Origin: Flectonema sp. DT1601
Lineage: Eukaryota; Euglenozoa; Diplonemea; Diplonemida; Diplonemidae
Length of the DNA stretch: 64,000 nucleotides
NCBI GenBank assembly: GCA_964019425.1
Contig: OZ025807.1
Span: 678,823-742,822, forward strand
Reading direction: 5' to 3'
In this document: positions 11,317 through 20,187 of the stretch, in pieces
Position numbering within the stretch: position 1 is the first letter of the stretch
How the letters are laid out: each line of letters begins with the position of its first letter
The notes under the pieces: generated by a model
The model's input: only the letters and a program-made list of their open reading frames with translations
Told to the model about the DNA's origin: nothing
Databases searched by the model: none
Program-made: the position numbers and the translations under genes

Positions 11317-12411
11317 ATGAAGCCTGAGGAGATGCAGCCAGCCGCAGACATGCGAAAGCCTATGCTTCCTTCATGGAATCTGATGCAATGCAATAGTAAT
11401 ATATTAACGAGGAGGAGATATTCACACACGGCTGTCGTGTGGGAAGGGAAAATGTATCTTTGGGGAGGACTGCTTCCGGATGTATCGCCGAGTATTTCAG
11501 TTTATGATATTAAAAATAAATCTTGGAGTGAAATAACATTTAATAACATTGAAATATTCCCTACTAGCAGTGACTGCACTGATCATCATATTGCCACTGT
11601 TCATGGTTCAGGGATGTTCATCCATGGGGGTGATCAGCTATGGAGATTTGACTTACATTCACATACCTGGGCACATATCAATATATCCCAAGAAGATTCT
11701 CCACCTTATAGAAAAGATCACTGTGGTACTCTTGTTCAAGACACATGGTACATCTTTGGAGGTCAAAGTAATCACGTATTTACCTTAAATGATCTCTGGC
11801 TACTAAATATGAATACATTAGTCTGGTCAAGAATAGCCCAGTCTCCAGCACCTCCTGCAGCTGGAGTTCGCAAAGGCTGCATGGCTAGTTATTTAACAAA
11901 TATATTACTTATAATTGGATCGGAAAAATTACTTTATAGAGGAGAGCTATCTCCAGATTCTACAAGTATACAATGGACTGAAGAAGAGATGCCTCGACCA
12001 AGATCAGGACATGCCGTTGCGAGTGTTAATAAAAGAGTTTTTATGTTCGGGGGATACGATCTGTTTGGTGGACTTCCTGATACCTGGTATCGATATAATT
12101 CAGCTGCTCAAACATGGGTTAGATTACAACCGTCTGGTCATTTCCCTAGTCAACGAATTGGGCATACTCTTTGTCATCATGATGGGTTGTTATATTTATT
12201 CGGGGGTTGTAATAAAACAGATATTTTAAATGACTTGTACACGATATCTTCTTCCACGTGGGTGACTCTGTCTGAGCCAAGCCCGTCACAACGAGCACTA
12301 AAAAAACCACCTGAAACATTCGTCTTGCAACATCTTCAGAAATCGTGTTCGCTTTTACACGAACAGCAACTGCAGCAACAGCGTAGAGTTTCAGATCGTT
12401 GGGGAGCTTAG
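11317..12411 (+). CDS. Kelch-repeat beta-propeller protein (364 aa)
   Basis: A single-exon 364-residue protein made almost wholly of Kelch repeats: YSHTAVVWEGKMYLWGGL, DHHIATVHGSGMFIHGGD, WYIFGGQSNHVFTLNDLW, RSGHAVASVNKRVFMFGGY and RIGHTLCHHDGLLYLFGG. About six blades with GG doublets and trailing W residues form a propeller. No BTB, F-box or catalytic domain is attached, so it is probably a protein-interaction scaffold; the partner cannot be told. The C-terminus is a short Q-rich tail (EQQLQQQRR). The start is the ATG at 11317 after an ATA/ATAA tract, with a pyrimidine-rich acceptor (cccttcag, 11261) 56 bases upstream. Stop TAG. Confidence 0.9.
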   Translation: MKPEEMQPAADMRKPMLPSWNLMQCNSNILTRRRYSHTAVVWEGKMYLWGGLLPDVSPSISVYDIKNKSWSEITFNNIEIFPTSSDCTDHHIATVHGSGMFIHGGDQLWRFDLHSHTWAHINISQEDSPPYRKDHCGTLVQDTWYIFGGQSNHVFTLNDLWLLNMNTLVWSRIAQSPAPPAAGVRKGCMASYLTNILLIIGSEKLLYRGELSPDSTSIQWTEEEMPRPRSGHAVASVNKRVFMFGGYDLFGGLPDTWYRYNSAAQTWVRLQPSGHFPSQRIGHTLCHHDGLLYLFGGCNKTDILNDLYTISSSTWVTLSEPSPSQRALKKPPETFVLQHLQKSCSLLHEQQLQQQRRVSDRWGA

Positions 12412-12759
12412 TTTGTTGACCAAAGAAAAAAAAAAAAAACATTCATCAGTGTTTCAGAATAGCCTTTTCAGCTTGTTGAACACACTTTCGCGATCACAGA
12501 GTCTGCCGTACCTCAATCAGAGGTACAGCAGATCTTTGCTTTTTTTAAAAAAATATTTTTGTTATGTTTACTTATTATGATGAACGATTATTTCTGTTTT
12601 TTTTTAAATTTTCTTTTTTTCATTCTTTTATATTCATAATTCATAGCCTGCAGGACAACCGTCTACAACTAAAAACCACATGCTACCTGATTGATTGATT
12701 GTAATTAAATACCATACCGTAATGAATGTCATTTTTAACTATCACAGAACTGACACAAC
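12412..12759. other. Spacer between Kelch and UVR genes
   Basis: No gene seen. It holds A and T runs, a strong hairpin at 12502-12532 in the probable 3' UTR of the Kelch gene, and a likely acceptor (atcacag, 12747) 13 bases before the next ATG. Confidence 0.6.
12502..12532 (+). terminator. Stem-loop followed by T run downstream of Kelch gene
   Basis: GTACCTC (12508-12514) and GAGGTAC (12520-12526) form a perfect 7-bp stem with a 5-base loop. TCTGC/GCAGA (12502-12506 and 12528-12532) extends it past one C/A mismatch. TTTGC and a T7 run follow. It could be a 3'-end processing or stability element. Terminator is only a label for the shape. Confidence 0.35.
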
Positions 12760-14017
12760 ATGTACACACATATTAAGGCACCCCCTCGCAGCATGAGTCC
12801 TTCAAGCCGAACAGCATTTCCGTATAAATCCCCTCCGTTACAGTCGAGAGGAAGACCTTCTATTCCTAAAAGCCCCTCATTAAGATTAAGTAGTAAGAGT
12901 CCTCCACACTTGTTGGTGAAGCAGAGTTCGATGAAGGGGAAGTTATCTGAAAAAGATTCTGAAAGAGCTGTTGATTATATGTTTGCTGGTAGCAGTCCAA
13001 AGACGAGTAAGAGAACTTCAATTGGTACGAATTATATCGAGAGAATTAGTGGAACTCAGGTATCGACAAATAAAGTATCGACAAACACTCCTCACACTTC
13101 TCATACTCCCGCTTTAATGTCACCAACTCAAAATGAAATTCTTGAGTTGGAAACTAGAAAGGCTCGTGCTATTGCGAATGAAGATTTCGCGGAGGCTCAA
13201 CGGATAAAACTAATGATTGATGTTCTTAAGAAGGGTCCGTCTAATAATTTTAATACATCACCATATTCAGGGATTGTTACCCCACCACATCCAAATCATC
13301 AATCCCCACCTCGATCTACTATGTTAATATCACAGGAATCTCTTTGTATATTAGCTGAGCCAACCTTCACACGTCAGTATGGATTAAATTCGAATCCATC
13401 ACAGTCGGTTGTGTACACTTCAACAACAGAGATTGTATTAAAAAGTACTGTTGATCATGAGCTTACAGGAGTATATCTGCGAACACATCCAAATGATAAT
13501 TGGCAAGTCATCGGAATAAAAGACATTGCTTGGGTAGCAATCGGTCCTTACGAGTCCAGGACATTCAGCATGGCTGGTCAGCAGATTGCTGATGCTGGAA
13601 AATGTTTATCGATCTCCCTTTCAGATAATCGAACTATTGACTTGGAGTTTTCCGATGAGATATGGATGCAGCATTTTTTAATAACTGTATCTACTTTGTC
13701 GACACAGGTATTTTTTTTTTATATTTTCTTGTTTTTTTTTGTGTGTACGCGTAGTTAGGGAAAAAAAAAAACAACAAAAAAAAACACAGAATTTTCATTC
13801 AGCCGGTCGCACACCATACCTCAGCAGTAGCTCCGTCGTCGAACAGCAGAATATTATGAGACAGCTATGGGCAGGTAATTCTTACAACAGTGGTGCCAGT
13901 GGACATTCGTCTAGTTTCCCTCCCTCGTATTCTCCAGCTGCCGCGAAAATGACAACGCTACCATCGTCACCAACTGATCCATCATGGTCGTCTCACTATA
14001 ATGGAAGACTTCACTGA
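12760..14017 (+). CDS. UVR-motif / PH-like domain protein (391 aa)
   Basis: Exons 12760-13707 and 13790-14017 (intron gtattt...acacag, phase 0) give 391 residues. The N-terminal 120 residues are basic, rich in S and P (SPSSRTAFPYKSPPLQSRGR), and look disordered. At about 125-160 there is a UVR-type helical hairpin (EILELETRKARAIANEDFAEAQRIKLMIDVL). A region of about 200-320 resembles a PH-like fold (DNWQVIGIKDIAWVAIGPYE ... SDEIWMQHFLITVSTL). The tail is again S/P-rich and disordered. The first intron-side acceptor, after a purine-rich stretch, keeps the frame open; the alternative 13 bases later (attcag) would stop after 18 codons. This domain pair suggests a cytoskeletal or basal-body protein, but that is inference. 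Confidence 0.82.
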
Positions 14018-14091
14018 CTTGATTAGTCTTCTTAGTGATAGTCAACTACTCACGATCCTAAACCCGACGGTACTGCCGTTCGGTTTCATTT

Positions 14092-14126
<35 letters not shown>

Positions 14127-14874
14127 TATTAAACTTTTTTTTTATTTATTTAAGTCTTTTCATCGACTTAACACCGTAGTCAGTTATTTAATAATAAGTA
14201 CCGTATTGGTTACTGTTTTCCTTCAAGAATCGCTTAGTTTAGTTTGAGCCGTTAGTTAAATCGTGTGTGGGTGTTGTGTATTATTTATATTTTTTTGTGT
14301 TATTTTGTGAGCGGAACAAAAAGAAACAAGAAAAGGACCTATAAATATTCCACGAAGTTACTTTTAGCAGGTGACTTTATTGGTTAACTGTGTTGCTTTG
14401 CTTCAGAGAGCTTCGAAAAAATGATAGCAACAGCAATTTCAAAGACTCCAGTTTTCTCAGATTTCTTCTGGGATGAAAAAAAGTGAAATAAAATAAATAA
14501 ACAACCAAAACATCCTTTTCTTTGATCCTTTTCCTGATCTTTACTTGTTTTGCTTTATTGACCAAATAAAAATCCGCAAAATCTTTTCATTAGTCGTTTT
14601 TGTAATTTTAGTAGGATGAAAAACCCCATCGTCTTCCCTCTCCCCCTTGTATTTAGTTTCTTGAATGAATGAAAGAACCAAGTATAGCTATCTGGAAGTA
14701 CCTTTCAGAAAAGGAAAAAAAAGAATGATTGCGGATGTCTTTTTGTTAAAATATTTTCTTAAACAGTATCCCGGGCGGGCAACCCGCGAAAAGGAGAAAG
14801 AGAAAAAAAAAAAAAAAACGGTCCAACTATCCGCTGTACCCCCACATGGATCAAGAATCACTTTAGACTTGTAG
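14018..14874. other. Spacer upstream of SCYL gene
   Basis: No gene supported. It contains a 31-base T run (14095-14125), a GC-rich hairpin GCGGG/CCCGC at 14774-14786, a 16-base A run just after it, and a ctttag acceptor-like site at 14866. The ORFs here are short and low in complexity. Confidence 0.55.
14774..14786. other. Compact GC hairpin in leader region
   Basis: GCGGG (14774-14778), loop caa, CCCGC (14782-14786), inside an otherwise A-rich leader about 90 bases before the SCYL start codon. It might affect RNA processing or translation of the downstream gene; function unknown. Confidence 0.3.
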
Positions 14875-17800
14875 ATGGTTAAAAAGATAGAGAAGGAACT
14901 GAAAAGCAGATTCGGAAACAGTCTCGTACTCGTTACCGAAGATGGGTTTTGGAAGCACTATGACGCTGAATACAAAGGAACAGCGGTGACTGTTTTAGTA
15001 GTAGATTCAGGAAGCCACAATAACGGTAACTGGTCATTTAATGCAGCTGTCTCTGCTGCTGCTTTGTGGAAGAAAATTCGACACTCCGGTCACATGCCGT
15101 ACCTCGACCATTACATAGATGAAAGTTCTAGTAGTGTGATGGTCATATTTGAGCAATTAATTCCACTAGCTTCAATCTTTAGATCTTATTGCTCTACAGA
15201 GTTACTAAGTGTAATTTATGGCATCGCAAATGCTGCCTTGCACCTCCACGAAAAGCACGAATTGTCTCACAACTGCATTACACTGAAATCTGTGTATGTG
15301 GTTCCATCACAGCGTCGGAGATGTGTCTTGGGAGAACTCCAATACTGTACACCAATGACGGATGCAGTTGGTGGAATGTTAGCAAGAACAAAACATCTGA
15401 GACCTGTTCTTGGGATACCTGAAGATGATCAAAGAGCAGAAGTCGCATATGCCGGAGCTTCCATCTGGTGTCGTGACTCGTATGGTATTGCTCGTATAGC
15501 GAAGAGTCTTTTGGTTGTTGACAGTGAGCACACTTCTCAAATAGCTAATTGGTGCTCTGAATCACTAAACGATTCCATGCAGCCTCATTCTAGGCAATCA
15601 GCTGACTGTCTTGCTGCTGGTTTTATTACAGAACATGCGAAAATATCACCTCCAATACGACCCTCTGTAGCAGCCTTAACAACTCTACGGGTATTTAATT
15701 CATGTGCAATGGTTGCAATTCAGCAGGGCCTTGACTTGTTAACTATTTCTGGTGTTCCTCCGATTGGTTACTACGCATCGCTGTATTCTTTATTGAAATC
15801 TGTACCATATTACATAATAGAGGAATCGGTGTTACCAGCTTTTTTAACAAGATCATTTTGGATACCGTCGAATAGTATTGTGTTCACACCTAGGATACTT
15901 AGAACTGATTTGGGTGGATGTTTAATTGCGAGAGATAGACAGAAAGTTGTAAATTTTTTGATTACAAGTCTAGAATCAGATCCACAAATGAAAACACCAG
16001 TTCTTCGAATACTAGACATCCTTCTTCAATCACTAACTGCAGATGTCGTAACGAGAGTTGTTCTGCCGGCTTTGTTAGAAACTCTTCGAGTCATCAAAGA
16101 TTACGAAAGTGTTTTTTGGTGTATTCACGGACTTATAACATCATTAAAATGGCTGCTTCACGAAGCAGGATCTCACCAAGACATTGCCATTGATATTTTG
16201 AATAATAAAATCCTACCGTTAATGGTTCAGACAAGCTTATCAACGGAATTAAGTATTCGTATTCGTTCTGCTTCTCTTCTTGGAATGGTTCAACTTATCA
16301 GTCAAGATTGCAGACTCAATTTTGATGGTCTTTTATCTGCTCTCACTGGTTGTTTGTTATCAGGAAATGATTCACTTCGTCATCATTCCCTTAATGCTGT
16401 TATTATGGTTGAGGGAGCTCTTCCTCTTTCAACGTTATGTTTGAATATACTTCCTGCTCTTGCTGTAGTAATGCTCTCGAGTAATGTAAAGGTATGGTTA
16501 TTTATATCTATATATGAGATGGTAATAAAATAATTATTTCAGAAACATAAAAAAACACAGCTTCGCGAGAAATGCAACAAAGTAACCGAACTCATCCTTC
16601 AGTCACTAGAAGGGGCAGGGGAGGAGGATGATCTTGAGGTATTTGTTAATTTTATTTTCACAACAATAATACTAAATGATGTACACAGTGATAAAACAAA
16701 ACAAAACCAGGACCACAACTCACCACCTCTCCTTAGAGGGTCACCATTGGTAGTTTCTTGTCTTAAAAAAGGTACTTAATTTATTTCTACTTGTAATTAT
16801 TACATCTCTATGTCTACCCTTAATTCAAATACCAACAACAACTAGAATCAAAACGCCCACAAGTAGCACCACGAGAAGACGGAAGCAGTGTCGTGGCTAC
16901 AACTACTTCAGAGAAGGAATGTGAACTAGATATGTTAGATAAGCAGCTTAATCAAGAAGGGGTTCTTGCAGTCGCTGGTAACGTTGAGCGTGATTTACGA
17001 ACGTTGACTGAAGTTATCAAATCAGGTGGCACTGTAATACCACCTGGTGCTAGACAGTATCCTCCGAATGGAGGAACAAAAGATAAAATAACATCTCGGA
17101 AAAAGAAGGGTACTCGAAAGGCCAAACATTCTCTTCAACCATCTCCAAAACACTGTCCTGAGGAAAATGCTCTTGCGATGTGGGAAAAGAAAACATACGA
17201 TGATGAAGGAGAACCGTACTCAACATCTCTCGCATCAACACTTCGAGTTAATGATCAAAATGGTTCTGTATCACCATCTGGTGGTGAAAGTGATAGTCTC
17301 TTCGCTGGTACCACTCTTCATAATGGAAATCTTGCTACTTCATTAAGCGCTGTTAATAATGGAAAGAGTACACCAGATCCAACTTTAAATATTATTCACA
17401 CTTCAGATCCAAAACCAGAACGCAGGAAGAAAAAGCGAGTGATGACAAAGAAGAAGGCTGGGAATGCAAAACATTCAACTTCAGCTACTACAAACACATC
17501 AAAACCGAATACACCACTTGAGAATGTATGTAAAGAAAGTGCATTCTCAGGATTATTATTAACAGAAGGTGTTAACGTTGGATCACCTACTACTAATAAT
17601 GATAGTTTTGTTGGATTACAATCACCAATAGAATTTGCATCATCGAAGTCGGGAGAATTCCCAAAATCAGTTTCACTACCTCAGAGTGTTGCTGCACCTA
17701 TTCAGCCTTCCAGTGAGAGTATTGATGATTTACTTGATATGTATGGAGGTGATGAAATTATTTCTGATGTCCCAATTGAGGAAATCAAAACTAAATCTCC

Positions 17801-17984
17801 AGACCAACCACCCGCACTGTCAAAACCAAACGGCACTCTCGTTGGAGCAGTTGCGGAACAACAGCATATCACAGTAAGCGACCCGCCTGTTAAAAAAGCT
17901 GCAAAAATGAAAGCAAAGAAGAAAAAACCCAGAACCACAAAACCTGTAGAGTCAGTAATTCCAATAAATGATGCTGACCTGTAG
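14875..17984 (+). CDS. SCYL: SCY1-like pseudokinase (SCYL family), four exons
   Basis: Exons 14875-16491, 16543-16638, 16711-16771 and 16846-17984 join in frame into 970 residues (first two introns phase 0, third phase 1). SCYL proteins are N-terminal pseudokinases with HEAT repeats that act in Golgi/COPI or clathrin trafficking. Residues 1-260 are kinase-like, but the VAIK lysine is missing (TAVTVLVVD), the HRD loop is SHNCITLKSVYV and DFG is replaced (LGELQYC), so it should not phosphorylate. About 290-540 are HEAT-like helices (VLPAFLTRSFWIP, VLPALLETLRVI, ILPLMVQTSLSTELSIRIRS). The tail is disordered, with K-rich clusters and an acidic SIDDLLDMYGGDEI motif. The C-terminus ends PINDADL, not the dibasic COPI motif of animal SCYL1. 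The start follows an in-frame TAG. Donor 16750 was rejected because it leads to a stop. Confidence 0.88.
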
Positions 17985-19563
17985 ACTTTAACCATACCTT
18001 TTATCATTATGAAAAGGATCTATATCGATCCTCTTTTTTGAAATCAGCAAAAGGCTTCCTGCGATCCAATCTTCGTGATTAAAAGAGAATTGTAGCAGCG
18101 TGGCGGTATTTCTTTTTTACTACCTGTTTGTTATTGTTATTCTCCCCCCTTGTTTTTTGTCATTCCGCCCTGTTTATAAATACTATTTAGTGAAAAGAGA
18201 GAATTGGAGCGCCGAATAGAAGCTTACTATGTTGATGTTTTTTTATTTTTTTTATATTTTTTTATTTTGTTTCGTTCCCGCCTGGTTTATGGTCCGACAC
18301 TGGTCGTTAGTATTTAAGTTTAGTTTTTTTTCCCCTTATCAAGTAGGCAATGACGAGTCTTCTTCGTTTTTCTGGCTGTTGACCGTAAAATGCTGGTTAC
18401 AACTTTCCTTTGTTTTTAGGCTGTTGTGGTGTTGGAATTTTTTTTTTTTTTTCAGAAAAAAAAAAAAAAAAAAAGTACACGCCGTGCAACTGCACAGGCG
18501 GATATAGTGATATATGTCGCACACATTCTTTTTGTACCTACGAACCCAATTGTTCGATAGAAAGGAGATATTTATTTATTAGGACTTTTGCAATGGTTTC
18601 ATATAAACAAAATAAAAAATGAGTTTTTAAAAAAGAAAATAAAAAGTGAAATTGTAGTCTGTTTCTCCATTCGTTCCCTTTTTTATTAACACACATAAAC
18701 CTCACGATTTTTGTGTACGAACAAAACATCTACAATGATGTAAAATTACGAACTTATACATAGTTTAAGTTAAAGCCGATTTTTAATAAAAAAGAATGTT
18801 CACAACCATTCAACCCTTACCGACATGTTGGTTAAGAACGGGTTTCAGAATGTGATTAGTTATGTGTAGTTCTTTTTTTTTTTTTTTTTTTTGGAATCTT
18901 TTGAAATGAAAAAAAAAAAAAAAAAAAGGGAAAATATTAAAAAGTGTCGTCGTCTTTTTGTGGTTTTGTTTTTTTTGTTGAAGTTCATTTGTGAATATAA
19001 ACGAAACGGGGCAGAGAAAGGGGAAGTTTGATACGAAAAGATTTACCTGAGAAGAATACTGCAGGTCTTTGCACAAAAAATAAAAGTACTGTCACCATGA
19101 AACAGGAGTCATTGAACACTTGCCTGGTTTCTTTGGTGGAGGCCACGTGAACGTAGTTGAGCACCTCTTGCCTACGCTAGAGAAAGGGGGAGGGGGGTAA
19201 TTTGATGCTGCATTCTTAAGCTCAAAGGAACAACAATTTCTCTAGGGGTGAAAAAAAAAAACAAAGAAAAAAAAAAAAAAAACAACAGTAGTAGGAATTT
19301 ATATTTAGTCTTTTGTTCTATAACATGACTTTAATAATCTGACCACCACTGTTAGTTTGGATATTTGTGTATCGTTGTTGAGTAGTATTTTATTTTTATT
19401 TTTTTTATATTTATGTTGTGTTTTAAATTAGTCAAACAAAACCACGTTGTTATTGTTCAGCGAGACCTTATCCTGTATTTGAGGTGACTATCTTTTTTTT
19501 TTTTTTTTTTTTAAATTATTTTTTTTGTCAAAAAATGAAATAACTATCACATTATTAATACAG
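17985..19563. other. Spacer between SCYL and Gemin7-like genes
   Basis: No gene supported. Present are a stem-loop with T run just after the SCYL stop (17997-18040), many A/T runs, and a stretch around 18990-19240 of more balanced composition that might hold a non-coding RNA. I could not match it to U1, U2, U4, U5, U6 or an SL RNA by eye. Confidence 0.5.
17997..18039 (+). terminator. Alternative stem-loops plus T run after SCYL stop
   Basis: AGGATC (18015-18020) pairs with GATCCT (18027-18032), followed by c and a T6 run. The same AAAAGG (18012-18017) can instead pair with CCTTTT (17997-18002). The two stems exclude each other. It sits 13 bases after the stop codon, so it belongs to the 3' UTR. 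Possible 3'-end element; function unproven. Confidence 0.3.
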
Positions 19564-19729
19564 GAAATGATCAATACCGAAATCTTGAAGAGCAGCGCCA
19601 AGCCCTATGCAAGTGATTCTTTAGCTCAATTATACCTCACCCCTTCAGGAATTACCAGAACAAGATCAAAGGCTCGGTTATATTTTTTTTTAAAGTTATT
19701 TATTGTCAGGAATGAAATAACTATCAAGA
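19513..19729. repeat. Imperfect direct repeat flanking a short ORF
   Basis: A T-rich segment ending in atgaaataactatcac (19513-19550) recurs as 19691-19729 (...gtcaggaatgaaataactatcaag). Between them is a roughly 140-bp segment of balanced composition with a possible ORF that opens after an acceptor-like tacag (19563): ATG 19567, 55 residues, TGA 19734. The segment may be an exon of the Gemin7-like gene or an unrelated duplication; no protein family was recognised. Confidence 0.45.
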
Positions 19730-19843
19730 TATGAATAAACCAAATGATTATTAGAGCTTACCTTCCTCTGATTTCATTTAGGGTAGTGAGAGGCTTTTTT
19801 AGGTTTATTAACAAACTTCACTATCCAGATCTCCCCTCCTAAC

Positions 19844-20101
19844 ATGTCATTAGGGGATTTAAGAACTAGTCATTTGGAATTTTGGAAGTGGGTAAGTGAA
19901 TTACCAAAAGATCAAGAACCGATTGCAAATATAAATATGTATGAAGGATATAAGGGAATTGGAATGTTTGGAGCAATGCATCCTACGTTAGAACATTTTA
20001 GTGTGTCAGATATTGATACAAAAGGAGGGAAGTATCCGAATGTGTTAATCAGAACATGTGATACGGTTGCTATGGAATTGGAATCACCTTTATTTCAATG
20101 A
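19844..20101 (+). CDS. Gemin7-like SMN-complex subunit (85 aa)
   Basis: An 85-residue protein resembling Gemin7, the Sm-fold partner of Gemin6 in the SMN complex that loads Sm proteins on snRNAs. The diagnostic stretch is MYEGYKGIGMFGAMHPTLEHFSVSDIDTKGGKYPNVLIRTCDTVAME; animal Gemin7 has a similar FGA.D....NF.VS.L.TP.G....ALLR..D run. The preceding helix (LRTSHLEFWKWVSEL) also fits. Start ATG 19844 follows an acceptor (ctatccag, 19828). Only 86 bases separate its stop from the next ATG. The match is by recall of the family pattern in a short protein, so it is good but not certain. A Gemin7 fits a genome that keeps spliceosomal introns. Confidence 0.62.
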   Translation: MSLGDLRTSHLEFWKWVSELPKDQEPIANINMYEGYKGIGMFGAMHPTLEHFSVSDIDTKGGKYPNVLIRTCDTVAMELESPLFQ

Positions 20102-20162
20102 ACCAAAATAGATGAGAAAGTCCGACTCAAAAAAAGAAATCTAATTTACTTTACTAACTTAC

Positions 20163-20175
20163 TTTAACTATTCAG
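20163..20175 (+). promoter_or_regulatory. Splice-acceptor-like site in 86-bp intergenic gap
   Basis: The gap between the Gemin7-like stop and the transporter ATG ends in a pyrimidine-rich stretch with ctaac-type branch sequence (ctaacttactttaactattcag, last G 20175), 12 bases before ATG 20188. There is no room for a normal promoter, so the site suggests trans-splicing of a polycistronic transcript, or a 5' UTR intron. Confidence 0.5.
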
Positions 20176-20187
20176 AGTCCTAAATAC

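Noticed and set aside
16750-16845. Alternative donor at 16750 for the third SCYL intron
   Set aside because: It is phase 0 and would read into a TAG seven codons into the next exon; donor 16772 keeps the frame open to 17984.
18990-19240. Possible spliceosomal snRNA or spliced-leader gene
   Set aside because: Composition is RNA-like, but none of the U1, U2, U4, U5 or U6 core motifs or a known SL sequence could be matched by eye.
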